From positions 314,845 to 378,844 of the forward strand of contig KE159605.1 in assembly GCA_000403295.2 (NCBI GenBank): 64,000 nucleotides of DNA. Reading direction: 5' to 3'. Of the stretch, positions 34,839 through 43,329 are shown in pieces. Source of the stretch: Lachnospiraceae bacterium M18-1 (GTDB lineage: Bacteria > Bacillota > Clostridia > Lachnospirales > Lachnospiraceae). The position numbers and the translations under genes were made by a program. Under the pieces are notes generated by a model. It ran no database searches. It saw only the letters and a program-made list of their open reading frames with translations, and was not told where the DNA came from. Numbering within the stretch: the first letter of the stretch is position 1; every line of letters begins with the position of its first letter.

Positions 34839-35624
34839 ATGATTGATTTTCATACACATATGTTTCCGGAGAAGATTGCCGCAAAGACGCTCCGGTTCCT
34901 GAGCGAACGCTGCAAAACCGTTCCCTTTACCGACGGGACTCCCGGGGGGCTTGCTGCCTCCGCAGAGGAAGCCGGGCTGGAGTGCTCCGTCGTACTTCCG
35001 GTTGTGACCAATCCGGAGCAGTTTGACAGCATCAACCGTTTTGCCGGGCAGCACCGGGAGGGACGGATCCTGTCCTTCGGCGGCATCCATCCGGAGAACG
35101 AGGATTATAAGAAAAAGCTTCTGTATCTGAAGGACCATGGTTTCCTTGGGATCAAGCTCCATCCGGATTATCAGGATACGTTTTTCAACGATATCCGGTA
35201 CAAGCGTATCATTTCCTATGCAAGCGAATTGGATATGATCGTTTCCGTACATGCCGGCTTTGATCCGGGATACCCGGACTGCGTGCACTGTACCCCGGAT
35301 ATGGCGGCCGAGGTTCTTGATGACGTCCGGCCGCCCAAGCTGGTTCTGGCCCATATGGGCGGATTTCTGCGGTGGGATGAGGTAGAGCAGAAGCTGGTGG
35401 GAAAGAATGTCTGGTTTGATACGGCGGTCGTATTCGGACAGATTCCAGACGAACAGTTTCTCCGGATCTGCAGGAATCACGGAACAGACCGAATCTTATT
35501 TGCCACAGATTCCCCATGGTCCGGACAAAAGGAATCCTTATCGTATTTCCTGAAGATGGACCTTACGGAAGCAGAAAAGGCGCAGATTCTTGCGGAAAAT
35601 GCAAAGAAGCTATTGACTTTATAA
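34839..35624 (+). CDS. Amidohydrolase-2 family TIM-barrel hydrolase
   Basis: ATG 34839, 5 nt after AAGGAGG, gives 261 residues. Metal-ligand motifs of the amidohydrolase_2/TatD-like barrel are visible: DFHTHMFP at the N-terminus, GIKLHPDYQ near residue 107, VSVHAGFDPG, LAHMGG and ATDSPW near the end. Family members are decarboxylases or hydrolases of small organic acids. The neighbours (aspartate kinase and the L21 operon) give no clear hint of a substrate. A long frame beginning upstream in lysC is not the real start. Confidence 0.83.
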   Translation: MIDFHTHMFPEKIAAKTLRFLSERCKTVPFTDGTPGGLAASAEEAGLECSVVLPVVTNPEQFDSINRFAGQHREGRILSFGGIHPENEDYKKKLLYLKDHGFLGIKLHPDYQDTFFNDIRYKRIISYASELDMIVSVHAGFDPGYPDCVHCTPDMAAEVLDDVRPPKLVLAHMGGFLRWDEVEQKLVGKNVWFDTAVVFGQIPDEQFLRICRNHGTDRILFATDSPWSGQKESLSYFLKMDLTEAEKAQILAENAKKLLTL

Positions 35625-35639
35625 AAGCCCCATGGTATA

Positions 35640-35790
35640 TTTTATGAGTATGCCGCACAGCGAGGTTTATAAAGTTCTGCATTGCTGATCCCGGACAGCC
35701 GATAGTGGATTGACCGGCCGAAAGGGCGTATCTTCGGATATGAGACAGGATGCGGGCACCGCAGCTGGCGAGTAATGATAATAGGAGGTG
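35640..35790 (+). ncRNA. Candidate L21 leader RNA upstream of rplU
   Basis: The 170-nt gap before rplU has compact hairpins: GGCC-GAAA-GGGC near 35720, TATC-TTCG-GATA near 35730 and GCGG-GCA-CCGC near 35753. Firmicutes carry a ribosomal protein L21 leader at exactly this place, thought to bind L21 for autoregulation. I assign it from position and structure, not from a model match. Confidence 0.5.
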
Positions 35791-35794
35791 CCAT

Positions 35795-36103
35795 ATGTAC
35801 GCGATCATAGCAACAGGTGGTAAACAGTACAAAGTATCCGAAGGCGATATCATTAAAGTAGAAAAGCTTGGTGTAGAAGCTGGGGAGACTTATACATTTG
35901 ACCAGGTACTTGCGGTGAATAATGAGAGTCTCGTTGTTGGAAACCCTGTTGTAGACGGAGCGACCGTAACCGCATCCGTGCTGGGTGACGGCAAGGGTAA
36001 GAAGGTCATTGTCTACAAGTACAAGAGGAAAACAGGATACCACAAAAAGAACGGCCACAGACAGCAGTACACAGCAGTAAAGATTGAAAAGATCAACGCA
36101 TAA
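35795..36103 (+). CDS. rplU: 50S ribosomal protein L21
   Basis: ATG 35795 after AGGAGGTG gives 102 residues. The [13 protein letters not shown] opening and the [15 protein letters not shown]-terminal motif are diagnostic of bL21. It binds 23S rRNA domains in the large subunit. It heads the conserved operon rplU-prp-rpmA. Confidence 0.97.
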   Translation: MYAIIATGGKQYKVSEGDIIKVEKLGVEAGETYTFDQVLAVNNESLVVGNPVVDGATVTASVLGDGKGKKVIVYKYKRKTGYHKKNGHRQQYTAVKIEKINA

Positions 36104-36109
36104 TCAAAG

Positions 36110-36442
36110 ATGATCCGGATCACCATTTATATGAATGAACATCATGTGTATACAGGTTTTGACGTGAGCGGACATGCGGAGTTCTCAGATCCCGGGAAGG
36201 ACGTGGTATGTGCTGCGGTTTCCATGCTGGTGATCAATACCATGAACGCACTGGAAGCGTACACGGAAGATGAGACAAGCCATGTCAGCGATGAGGAAGA
36301 GGGAACCATTGAGTTCCGTTTCCGCAGACGGCCTTCGCATGATGCGGATCTGCTGATCAATACCATGATTCTTGGTCTGGAGAGTCTGGAGGAGAACAGC
36401 GAATATGAACCATACATTGATATCATTTTCGAGGAGGTGTAA
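36110..36442 (+). CDS. prp: Ribosomal-processing cysteine protease Prp
   Basis: The 110-residue protein carries catalytic His22 (SGHAEFS) and Cys34 ([10 protein letters not shown]), the Prp dyad. Prp removes the N-terminal extension of L27 in Firmicutes and is essential where the extension exists. It lies between rplU and rpmA, and the L27 encoded next has the matching cleavage motif. Confidence 0.95.
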   Translation: MIRITIYMNEHHVYTGFDVSGHAEFSDPGKDVVCAAVSMLVINTMNALEAYTEDETSHVSDEEEGTIEFRFRRRPSHDADLLINTMILGLESLEENSEYEPYIDIIFEEV

Positions 36443-36447
36443 TTATC

Positions 36448-36732
36448 ATGATGAATCTGAACCTTCAGTTTTTTGCTCATAAAAAGGGAGTTGGTTCCAC
36501 AAGGAACGGACGTGACTCCGAGTCAAAAAGATTAGGTGCCAAGAGGGCTGACGGACAGTTCGTAAAGGCGGGCAACATCCTGTACAGACAGCGCGGAACG
36601 AAGATCCATCCGGGCATGAACGTAGGACGCGGCGGCGATGATACATTGTTCGCACTGGTTGACGGTGTTGTACGTTTTGAGAGAAAAGGAAGAGATAAGA
36701 AGCAGGTTTCTATCTATCCGAAGGCAGAATAA
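36448..36732 (+). CDS. rpmA: 50S ribosomal protein L27 with Prp-cleavable N-terminus
   Basis: The 94-residue protein begins [20 protein letters not shown] followed by AHKKG is the Prp recognition site, and cleavage after FF exposes Ala at the peptidyl-transferase centre. The rest ([15 protein letters not shown]) is standard bL27. The ribosome site is GAGGAGG. A strong terminator follows. Confidence 0.97.
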   Translation: MMNLNLQFFAHKKGVGSTRNGRDSESKRLGAKRADGQFVKAGNILYRQRGTKIHPGMNVGRGGDDTLFALVDGVVRFERKGRDKKQVSIYPKAE

Positions 36733-36747
36733 TTGTAGTCCCTACAA

Positions 36748-36773
36748 GGCAGGAAGTATTTCCTGCCTTTTTT
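36748..36773 (+). terminator. Terminator of the rplU-prp-rpmA operon
   Basis: GGCAGGAA (36748-36755) pairs with TTCCTGCC (36760-36767), followed by TTTTTT. The remaining 188 nt before obgE hold a possible separate promoter but no gene. Confidence 0.92.
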
Positions 36774-36961
36774 ATACCATAGTATATTATATTTTGTTAA
36801 TAATTGCAGTAACATTCACTTTCACCGGTTTCGTCAGACGCAGAGTAAGAAGGCCGATTGACGATCTTTATGTGAAAAGCAGATTTTGTATCTTCCGGGA
36901 TCCTATGATTCCGGGAATGCGTTCAGGAATCATCCTGGATTTTAATGATAGGAGAGTATGT

Positions 36962-38251
36962 ATGTTTGCGGACAGGGCAAAAATCATGATCCGGTCGGGA
37001 AAGGGCGGCAATGGCCACTGCAGTTTCCGGCGGGAATTGTATGTAGCAAATGGAGGACCGGACGGCGGAGACGGAGGCAACGGCGGCGATCTGATCTTTG
37101 AAGTCGATGAAGGGCTTAACACGCTGGTTGATTACCGGCATAAGAGGAAGTTTGCGGCAGGAGACGGAGAAGAAGGCGGTAAGCGGCGCTGCCACGGCAA
37201 AAGCGGCAAAGACCTGGTGTTGAAGGTACCAGAAGGAACCGTCATTAAGGAAGCGAAAACACAGAAGGTCATTGCGGACATGTCCGGAGACAATCGGCGT
37301 CAGATCGTGCTCAAGGGCGGAAGGGGCGGATTGGGAAATCAGCATTTTGCCACCGCCACCATGCAGGTGCCCAAATACGCCCAGCCCGGAAAGCCGGCTA
37401 TGGAACTGGAAGTGCTTTTGGAGCTGAAAGTCATTGCGGATGTGGGACTGGTGGGATTTCCGAATGTAGGAAAATCTACGCTTTTGTCCCGTGTGACCAA
37501 CGCAGATCCCAAGATTGCCAATTATCATTTCACTACGCTGAACCCGAACCTGGGCGTAGTAGATCTGGACAATGGAAAGGGATTTGTCATGGCAGACATC
37601 CCCGGACTCATCGAAGGGGCGTCGGAAGGCGTGGGACTGGGGCATGAATTTCTGCGGCATATCGAACGGACAAAGCTGATGATCCATGTCGTGGATGCTG
37701 CAGGAACCGAAGGCCGGGATCCGGTGGATGATATCTACAAGATCAACCAGGAGCTTGAAGCTTACAATCAGGAACTGGCTGGCAGGCCCCAGGTGATCGC
37801 GGCAAATAAAACGGATCTGATCTATTCTGGAGATGAGGATCCGGTGGACCGGCTTCGGGCGGAATTTGAACCCCGGGGAATCCGTGTATTCCCGATTTCC
37901 GGTGTTTCCGGGCAGGGAATCAATGAACTGCTGTTTTATGTGGCGGAGACGCTGCAGAAGATGGACCAGAAGCCTGTCGTATTTGAACAGGAATATTTCC
38001 CGGAGGACGAACTGATCTATGAAGAGTTGCCATATAGCGTGGAGCTCGTAGACGGAATGTATGTTGTGGAAGGACCGAAGATTGAGAAGATGCTTGGTTA
38101 TACGAACCTGGATGCAGAGAAGGGCTTTATATTTTTCCAGCGTTTCCTCAAAAACACCGGAATACTGGATGATTTGGAAGCAGCAGGCATCCAGGACGGC
38201 GACACGGTGAAGATGTACGGTCTGCAGTTTGAATATCTGAAGAGTGAGTAA
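36962..38251 (+). CDS. obgE: Obg GTPase
   Basis: ATG 36962 after TAGGAGAG gives 429 residues. The glycine-rich Obg fold (1-158, GGPDGGDGGNGG) is followed by a G domain with G1 GFPNVGKS (165-172), G3 DIPG and G4 NKTD. The C-terminal OCT domain (about 340-429) is typical of Gram-positive Obg. It is an essential GTPase acting in late 50S ribosome assembly and stress control. It is followed by other ribosome-maturation genes (yhbY, rsfS). Confidence 0.96.
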   Translation: MFADRAKIMIRSGKGGNGHCSFRRELYVANGGPDGGDGGNGGDLIFEVDEGLNTLVDYRHKRKFAAGDGEEGGKRRCHGKSGKDLVLKVPEGTVIKEAKTQKVIADMSGDNRRQIVLKGGRGGLGNQHFATATMQVPKYAQPGKPAMELEVLLELKVIADVGLVGFPNVGKSTLLSRVTNADPKIANYHFTTLNPNLGVVDLDNGKGFVMADIPGLIEGASEGVGLGHEFLRHIERTKLMIHVVDAAGTEGRDPVDDIYKINQELEAYNQELAGRPQVIAANKTDLIYSGDEDPVDRLRAEFEPRGIRVFPISGVSGQGINELLFYVAETLQKMDQKPVVFEQEYFPEDELIYEELPYSVELVDGMYVVEGPKIEKMLGYTNLDAEKGFIFFQRFLKNTGILDDLEAAGIQDGDTVKMYGLQFEYLKSE

Positions 38252-38324
38252 CCGGATACCGTGCTGACAGTTCAAAGCTGCAGACGAAATCTGATGGAAT
38301 GATTAGAACAGGAGAAAGGTAGAT

Positions 38325-38678
38325 ATGACAACGAAGCAGAGAGCCTATTTAAAAAGTCTTGCCATGACCATGGATCCCATCTTTCAGATTGGGAAATCCA
38401 GCATGACGCCGGGGCTCACCCAGGCCATCGCAGAGGCATTGGATGCAAGGGAACTCATTAAGATCAGCGTGCTCCAGAACTGCGCGGATGATCCAAGGGA
38501 GCTTGCTGCGCTGGTTGCCGAGCGCACCCGGTCTGAGGTGGTCCAGGTTATCGGAAAAAAGATTGTATTATATAAGGAAGGCAAAGACAAGAAAAAACAG
38601 ATTGAATGGCCGTCCTCCCCGCGCCATTCAAAAAAGGATCCGTCCGGAAGCAGAAGCTCTGGGTCCGGGAAGGCATGA
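38325..38678 (+). CDS. yhbY: YhbY-type CRM-domain RNA-binding protein
   Basis: The 117-residue protein has a single CRM domain (about 1-95): KQRAYLKSLAMTMDPIFQIGK and LIKISVLQN, with the GxxG-like loop in VIGKKIVLY. The C-terminal 20 residues are Ser/Gly-rich and probably disordered. YhbY associates with pre-50S particles. It lies between obgE and nadD as in many Firmicutes. Confidence 0.92.
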   Translation: MTTKQRAYLKSLAMTMDPIFQIGKSSMTPGLTQAIAEALDARELIKISVLQNCADDPRELAALVAERTRSEVVQVIGKKIVLYKEGKDKKKQIEWPSSPRHSKKDPSGSRSSGSGKA

Positions 38679-38687
38679 GGAAGCAGA

Positions 38688-39344
38688 ATGAAGATCGGTA
38701 TTATGGGCGGGACATTTGACCCGATCCATATCGGGCATCTGCTGTTGGGAGAATTTGCATATGAAGAGTTCGGGCTGGATGAGATCTGGTATCTGCCCAA
38801 CGGCAATCCCCCGCACAAGCAGCAGACGGAAGAAAAGGACGCTCTTCATCACCGTGTGGAGATGATCCGGCAGTCCATCCGGGAGGTTCCATATTTTAAG
38901 CTTTGTCTGCATGAGGCAACGGAAAAGAAACATTCTTATACTTATCAGACAATGCGGGAGCTGAATGCACTTTATCCGGAATACGATTTTTATTTTATTT
39001 TGGGAGCGGATTCTTTATTTGCAATCGAGACCTGGAAGTATTTCCGGGAAATATTTCCCACCTGCACGATCCTGGCGGCCATGCGGGATGACAAGGATGC
39101 AGCGGATATGGAGGCACAGATCCGGTATCTGGAAGGTTCCTATGGAGCAAAGATCCGCATCCTTAGGGCGCCTTTGCTGGAGATTTCCTCCACCACGCTT
39201 CGGGAGCGGGCTTCCCAGGGGAAGAGCATCTATTATATGGTGACGGACGCGGCAGCGGAATATATCAAAAAAAATCACTTGTATCAAAAAGGGGATCTGG
39301 GCGATGGCAGACTTAGAGAAAATTCGCAAAAAACTGGAAAATAA
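38688..39344 (+). CDS. nadD: Nicotinate-nucleotide adenylyltransferase
   Basis: The 218-residue protein has GGTFDPIHIGH (His14, His17; the nucleotidyltransferase HxGH) and EISSTTLRER (the ISSTxxR motif). It adenylates nicotinate mononucleotide in NAD synthesis. Its 3' end overlaps the yqeK start by 41 nt, so the last residues (about 205-218) share DNA with yqeK. Confidence 0.95.
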   Translation: MKIGIMGGTFDPIHIGHLLLGEFAYEEFGLDEIWYLPNGNPPHKQQTEEKDALHHRVEMIRQSIREVPYFKLCLHEATEKKHSYTYQTMRELNALYPEYDFYFILGADSLFAIETWKYFREIFPTCTILAAMRDDKDAADMEAQIRYLEGSYGAKIRILRAPLLEISSTTLRERASQGKSIYYMVTDAAAEYIKKNHLYQKGDLGDGRLRENSQKTGK

Positions 39345-39867
39345 GCTTAAAAAAGAGCGTTATCAACATACACTGGGGGTCATGTATACGGCTGGCTCCC
39401 TTGCGATGCGGTACGATGAAAATATGGAGGAAGCGTTGACAGCCGGACTTTTACATGACTGCGGAAAATATGGGTCTATTGAGAAACAGATCCGGCTGTG
39501 CCGGAAGCACGAGATCAGGCTGGAGAGGGCAGAAGTAGAAGTCCCTGCACTGATCCATGCCAGGCTGGGCGCCTGTCTGGCGGAAAAAAAATATGGCATC
39601 GACAATCCAAGGATTCTGGATGCAATCAGGTATCACACCACCGGCCGGCCTCATATGTCGATGCTGGATAAGATCATCTATCTGGCAGATTATATCGAAC
39701 CCTGCAGAAAAATGATTCCGGGCCTTCCGGAGATCCGTAAGCTGTCTTTTACGGATATTGACCAGGCGGTCTGCAAGTGCGCCGCGGCTACACTGAACTA
39801 TCTGGAAAAGTCAAAGCGGCCCATAGATCCTCTGACCCGGATGACGTATGAATATTATAAAGATTAA
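39304..39867 (+). CDS. yqeK: YqeK, HD-domain diadenosine tetraphosphatase
   Basis: The 187-residue HD-superfamily hydrolase has LTAGLLHDCGKYG (HD pair), an earlier His in RYQHTLGV and YHTTGRPHMS. YqeK hydrolyses Ap4A symmetrically in Gram-positive bacteria. The start lies within nadD, and the order nadD-yqeK-rsfS is conserved. Confidence 0.93.
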   Translation: MADLEKIRKKLENKLKKERYQHTLGVMYTAGSLAMRYDENMEEALTAGLLHDCGKYGSIEKQIRLCRKHEIRLERAEVEVPALIHARLGACLAEKKYGIDNPRILDAIRYHTTGRPHMSMLDKIIYLADYIEPCRKMIPGLPEIRKLSFTDIDQAVCKCAAATLNYLEKSKRPIDPLTRMTYEYYKD

Positions 39868-39932
39868 ACAGCCGTAAAAATGGCGGCAACCGAAGTTTTC
39901 GAAAGTTCTCAGATATAAAAGGAGGGAATGCA

Positions 39933-40292
39933 ATGGAACAATCCAAGGAAATGGCCAAGATCGCATATCGCGCATTAGAGGATAAAAAAGGCGAGAATAT
40001 TAAAATCATAGACATAGAGGGGATATCCGTACTTGCTGATTATTTTCTCATCGCAAGCGGCTCCAATGAAAGCCAGATCCGCGCTATGGTAGACAACGTA
40101 GAAGAGGAGTTGGAAAAAGCGGGCTATTCTGTCAAGCAGAGAGAAGGATACGGAACGGGCAGATGGGTACTGTTGGACTTTGGAGACATCATCGTGCATG
40201 TCTTTGACAGGGAAAACCGTCTCTTCTATGATCTGGAACGCATCTGGCGGGACGGAAAGAGTATTGAGATTGAAACTCTGGAAAGCCGATAG
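39933..40292 (+). CDS. rsfS: Ribosome silencing factor RsfS
   Basis: The 119-residue protein has DIEGISVLADYFLIASGSN and YGTGRWVLLDFGDIIVHVF, which define the RsfS/Iojap family. It binds L14 and blocks subunit joining when nutrients are short. The ribosome site is AAGGAGG. It is the last gene of the plus-strand block. Confidence 0.95.
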   Translation: MEQSKEMAKIAYRALEDKKGENIKIIDIEGISVLADYFLIASGSNESQIRAMVDNVEEELEKAGYSVKQREGYGTGRWVLLDFGDIIVHVFDRENRLFYDLERIWRDGKSIEIETLESR

Positions 40293-40309
40293 CAGCATGA
40301 CCTACGTAA

Positions 40310-40390
40310 GATCCCGGAGAGTGTTGATGATGTTTCTCAAAAATGTGGTATCTCCTGACAAGCATCCTCAAAATTCTCCGGGGTCTTTTT
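40310..40390 (+). terminator. Terminator between convergent rsfS and lexA
   Basis: GATCCCGGAGA (40310-40320) pairs with TCTCCGGGGTC (40375-40385), followed by TTTTT. A 54-nt internal segment can form a further stem. It ends 2 nt before the lexA stop and may serve both genes. Confidence 0.78.
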
Positions 40391-40392
40391 AC

Positions 40393-41010
40393 TTAGTTGA
40401 AGAAGCGGAAGATGCCGATCACCTTCCCTAAAATAAGGGGGTTCTGCACGATGATCGGATCCATGTAGTCGTTCTCTGGCTGCAGTCGGATGTAGCCGTC
40501 TTCCTTATAAAAGGTCTTGACCGTGGCGCTGTCTTCGATCAGGGCGACTACCATATCCCCGTCAGAAGCTGTATTCTGCTCCTGGATCAGGACATAATCG
40601 CCGTCCAGGATACCGGCGTTCACCATGCTTTCCCCCTGGACAATGAGGAGATAGGTCTGCTTGTTGGGCAGCATCTCCATAGGAACCGGAAAGTAGTTCT
40701 CAATATTCTGCTGGGCGAGGAGCGGCTCCCCTGCCGCAATATGACCGATGATCGGTACATTCACCACCTCACGGCGGGTCAGGTTAAATGTATCGTCCAA
40801 AATCTCGATCGCACGCGGCTTGGTGGGATCACGGTGGATGTAGCCGTTCTTCTCCAGGGTCTCAAGATGAGAGTGGACAGAAGAAGTAGACTTCAGATGC
40901 ACGGCCTCACAGATCTCCCGAACTGACGGCGGAAATCCCCGGCATAAGATCTGGTCCTTTATGTATGATAAAATCTCTTCCTGCTTTTTGGTAATCTTTC
41001 CCTGTGACAT
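40393..41010 (-). CDS. lexA: LexA SOS repressor
   Basis: ATG 41010 after AGGAGG gives 205 residues. The winged helix is at about 1-65 (FPPSVREICEAVHLKSTSSV). The self-cleavage site is Ala93-Gly94 in HIAAGEPL, with catalytic Ser128 (VQGESMV) and Lys165 (SATVKTFY). It represses the SOS regulon until RecA triggers cleavage. Its promoter carries palindromes close to the Gram-positive SOS box, so it is autoregulated. Confidence 0.96.
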   Translation of the reverse strand: MSQGKITKKQEEILSYIKDQILCRGFPPSVREICEAVHLKSTSSVHSHLETLEKNGYIHRDPTKPRAIEILDDTFNLTRREVVNVPIIGHIAAGEPLLAQQNIENYFPVPMEMLPNKQTYLLIVQGESMVNAGILDGDYVLIQEQNTASDGDMVVALIEDSATVKTFYKEDGYIRLQPENDYMDPIIVQNPLILGKVIGIFRFFN

Positions 41011-41058
41011 AAAATAAACCTCCTGGTATAATGGAATCAACGAATTTATAATCTGATT

Positions 41059-41114
41059 CCATGATATCACAGTCCTGTTGAAAAAGCAAACACTTGTTGC
41101 GAAAATATGTTCGC
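41059..41114 (-). promoter_or_regulatory. lexA promoter with SOS boxes
   Basis: On the minus strand TTGCTT and TATCAT are separated by 17 bp. GCGAAAATATGTTCGC (41099-41114) contains a 13/14 match to the Bacillus SOS box CGAACATATGTTCG. Directly beside it, overlapping the -35, is CAAACACTTGTTGC (41087-41100), a weaker box. Tandem LexA sites would give tight autoregulation. Confidence 0.8.
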
Positions 41115-41246
41115 TTTTTGTTACTGATTCCAGTCATATAAAAATCATCAAACAGCTTCTTACAAGCTGTGCTTGACGAATCTGTCTGCTGATTTTTATA
41201 TGGCTGTGAATAGTAACCTGTTATTATCAATTTTTTAAAATAATGA

Positions 41247-41303
41247 TTGACAAACAAACGTTCCTGATATATACTTATTAATGCAGGCGCGAACACTTGT
41301 TTA
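41247..41303 (+). promoter_or_regulatory. Strong promoter with a downstream SOS box, facing away from lexA
   Basis: TTGACA (41247-41252) and TATACT (41270-41275) are separated by exactly 17 bp, a near-consensus promoter. CGAACACTTGTTTA (41290-41303), a match to the LexA box pattern, lies just after the expected start at about 41282. LexA bound there would block initiation or clearance. The transcript runs into 41304-41799, where I find no convincing gene. Confidence 0.68.
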
Positions 41304-41799
41304 TATACTTATTTGTTTCTCGTAATGAATTTTACGTTTTTTATTTTTGCCTGTACAAGAATACATGTATACAATTTAAATTCAGGTTTTTAACCTTTGA
41401 TGAAAAGCCTGAGAAAAGCGTTCACAATTTTGTATACAATAATACACACTCCGAATCAAATTCTGCTTTACAGCCCTGAGCAGTTTGATTTATGCAATGT
41501 ACAGTAAGCGCCGAAGATCGGTGCCGTACACAGTTTCCTGCATTTTTTAATTTAGTGAATCCCCATTCCTAAGAATGCAGGAGAGACCTACCGGATATCA
41601 ATATACGTCCCCACGTTATTTGATATAAATTTATTTTTGCGAAGCAGCTATGCGGCAGTGACATGTCCCCACATGTACACGAGACGGCTGTTGCGCGGAT
41701 CATGAAGCCCGCCTGTATCAGCGGCTGGGTTTTAACCTTATGAAAAGATTCTTTGCGTACAGATCTTTTCATACTACCACCTTTATATTTTTTATAAAA
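41304..41799 (+). other. Gene-less region downstream of the SOS-type promoter
   Basis: No coding region here has a ribosome site and protein-like composition on the plus strand; the best are 22- and 35-codon frames at 41325 and 41400. Several inverted repeats are present: TGTATACAA/TTGTATACA arms around 41365 and 41435, GCGCCGA-AGA-TCGGTGC near 41510 followed by a T-rich stretch, ACATGT-CCCC-ACATGT near 41665, and ATGAAAAGAT/ATCTTTTCAT near 41740-41771. It could encode a small structured RNA or be a decayed SOS gene such as a division inhibitor. Confidence 0.45.
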
Positions 41800-41849
41800 G
41801 ACAGTATGCAGTATCCGGCTGTAAATCCGGAGCTGCATACTGTCTTTTT
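41800..41849. terminator. Strong bidirectional terminator
   Basis: GACAGTATGCAG (41800-41811) pairs perfectly with CTGCATACTGTC (41833-41844), flanked by AAAA and TTTTT, with an inner ATCCGG/CCGGAG pair. It would end the transcript from 41282. Confidence 0.88.
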
Positions 41850-41861
41850 CTGCCGTCTGTT

Positions 41862-41920
41862 TTATTCCCGCAAAGCAACGACAACGAGCCATGCTTGCAT
41901 GGATATTTGGGGACTGCCGC
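41862..41920 (-). repeat. Dispersed palindromic repeat (copy B)
   Basis: Read on the minus strand, this 59-nt block matches copy A at 15725-15786: GCGGCAGT, then CCAAATATCCATGCAAGCATGG, a variable 8-12 nt, then TTGCTTTGCGGGAATAAA. The only differences are a few substitutions and the spacing of the GGCTCGTTG section. It is intergenic here too. Confidence 0.75.
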
Positions 41921-42012
41921 AATGCCTCTTTGGATACCTTGTAAAATGTCCGGACAGCAGCAGAAACTGTAAAATAGATCTATACGACAAATACCGATTT
42001 TTCCAAAAGATG

Positions 42013-42041
42013 TAGACAAAAACAAAGATACATGCTATAAT
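42013..42041 (+). promoter_or_regulatory. Promoter of the tyrosine recombinase gene
   Basis: TAGACA (42013-42018) and TATAAT (42036-42041) are spaced by 17 bp, about 98 nt before the ATG at 42139. Confidence 0.7.
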
Positions 42042-42138
42042 ATGCCAGTCAAACTCGTAAAGCTTTGTTTTTTATCCCATGCGGCAGTTTTGTTATATGA
42101 TCCAGGCTTCATGGGAATATTCCGGGGAGGTTTTATTT

Positions 42139-43206
42139 ATGGCTGATACGAATACCAAAACATATCATGAGCAGCTTTATATTGATGACACCTTGCGTTT
42201 ACGCGAAATATTAAAAACGCTGCCTCCATTTGCAAAGGATTATTTTCGGGCTGTGGAACCACAGACATCCACACGGACCCGGATTTCTTATGCCTATGAT
42301 ATCCGGGTATTTTTCCATTTTTTAATGGAGAATAATCCGGTCTACAAAAATTATACCGTGGACCAGTTTACTGTACAGGATCTGGAACGCATTGAACCGG
42401 TTGATATTGAGGAATATCAGGAATATCTTAAGGTCTACAAAAATCCGGAGGAAAAACAGATCACCAATGCAGAAAAAGGATTGTCCCGCAAAATGTCCGC
42501 ATTGAGGAGTTTTTACGGATATTTCTTCAAACGCCAGGTCATTTCCCGAAATCCTTCTCTGCTCGTGGATATGCCGAAACTCCATGATAAGGCGATCATC
42601 CGCCTGGATACGGACGAGGTGGCCATGCTCCTGGATTATATCGAGCATGGAGGCAGCGAGTTCACTGGCCAGCGCAGACGATATTATGAAAAGACGAAAA
42701 ACCGGGATTTTGCGATCATCATTCTGCTGCTCGGCACCGGAATCCGTGTCTCGGAATGTGTGGGACTGGATATCCAGGATGTGGATTTTAAGAATAACGG
42801 CATCAAGGTAGTACGAAAAGGCGGCAATGAGATGGTTGTATATTTTGGCGAGGAAGTAGAACAGGCGCTGAAAATGTATCTGTATACGACCCGAAAGGCC
42901 GCTACGCCCCTGCCGGGCCATGAAAATGCCTTGTTCCTGTCTACGCAGCGCCGCAGAATCGGCGTACAGGCCGTGGAAAACATGGTCAAAAAGTACGCCC
43001 GGGAGGTCACCCCGAATAAAAAAATCACGCCCCATAAGCTGCGCAGTACCTATGGCACAACACTGTACAAGGAAACCGGGGATATTTATCTTGTGGCAGA
43101 TGTGCTCGGCCACAAGGACGTCAATACTACCAAAAAACACTATGCCGCAATCGATGAAAACCGCCGCCGTCAGGCCGCAGGCGCCGTAAAGCTCCGGGAA
43201 CCCTGA
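42139..43206 (+). CDS. Tyrosine recombinase, XerS-like
   Basis: ATG 42139 after GGGGAGG gives 355 residues. A SAM-like core-binding domain (about 40-150) is followed by the catalytic domain with Arg in GTGIRVSE, HKLRSTYGT (HxxR), LGHKDVNTTKKHY (His and the nucleophile Tyr). The length and sequence pattern resemble XerS, the single chromosome-dimer resolvase of streptococci, more than the 300-residue XerC/D. It stands alone beside lexA and has no excisionase nearby, so a housekeeping role is likelier than a phage integrase. Confidence 0.85.
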   Translation: MADTNTKTYHEQLYIDDTLRLREILKTLPPFAKDYFRAVEPQTSTRTRISYAYDIRVFFHFLMENNPVYKNYTVDQFTVQDLERIEPVDIEEYQEYLKVYKNPEEKQITNAEKGLSRKMSALRSFYGYFFKRQVISRNPSLLVDMPKLHDKAIIRLDTDEVAMLLDYIEHGGSEFTGQRRRYYEKTKNRDFAIIILLLGTGIRVSECVGLDIQDVDFKNNGIKVVRKGGNEMVVYFGEEVEQALKMYLYTTRKAATPLPGHENALFLSTQRRRIGVQAVENMVKKYAREVTPNKKITPHKLRSTYGTTLYKETGDIYLVADVLGHKDVNTTKKHYAAIDENRRRQAAGAVKLREP

Positions 43207-43214
43207 ATATATGG

Positions 43215-43303
43215 CAGATTCTCACGATACTGTAGGCAAATTGGAGCATCCGCGCAGTATAGTGCCGATTAGACGCGACTATAGACAGATATCAGAGAAT
43301 CTG
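43215..43303 (+). promoter_or_regulatory. Leader inverted repeat upstream of the PP-loop gene
   Basis: CAGATTCTC (43215-43223) and GAGAATCTG (43295-43303) are perfectly complementary and enclose about 71 nt in the gap between the recombinase and the PP-loop gene. A cis-acting RNA hairpin is possible. Confidence 0.4.
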
Positions 43304-43329
43304 ATTTACGAAAGGATGATGAACTTAAC

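Noticed and set aside
36923..38275. A 450-codon minus-strand frame opposite obgE
   Set aside because: The plus strand encodes a textbook Obg. The antisense product is His/Arg/Gln-rich with no ribosome site.
41569..41922. A minus-strand frame with an inner ATG at 41771 (67 codons) preceded by GGTGG
   Set aside because: It runs through inverted repeats and the dispersed repeat, lacks a promoter and gives a translation with no family. It could be a spurious frame in repeat DNA.
42139..43206. Phage or element integrase marking an att site
   Set aside because: There are no excisionase, phage genes or flanking direct repeats, and the protein resembles a housekeeping XerS recombinase.
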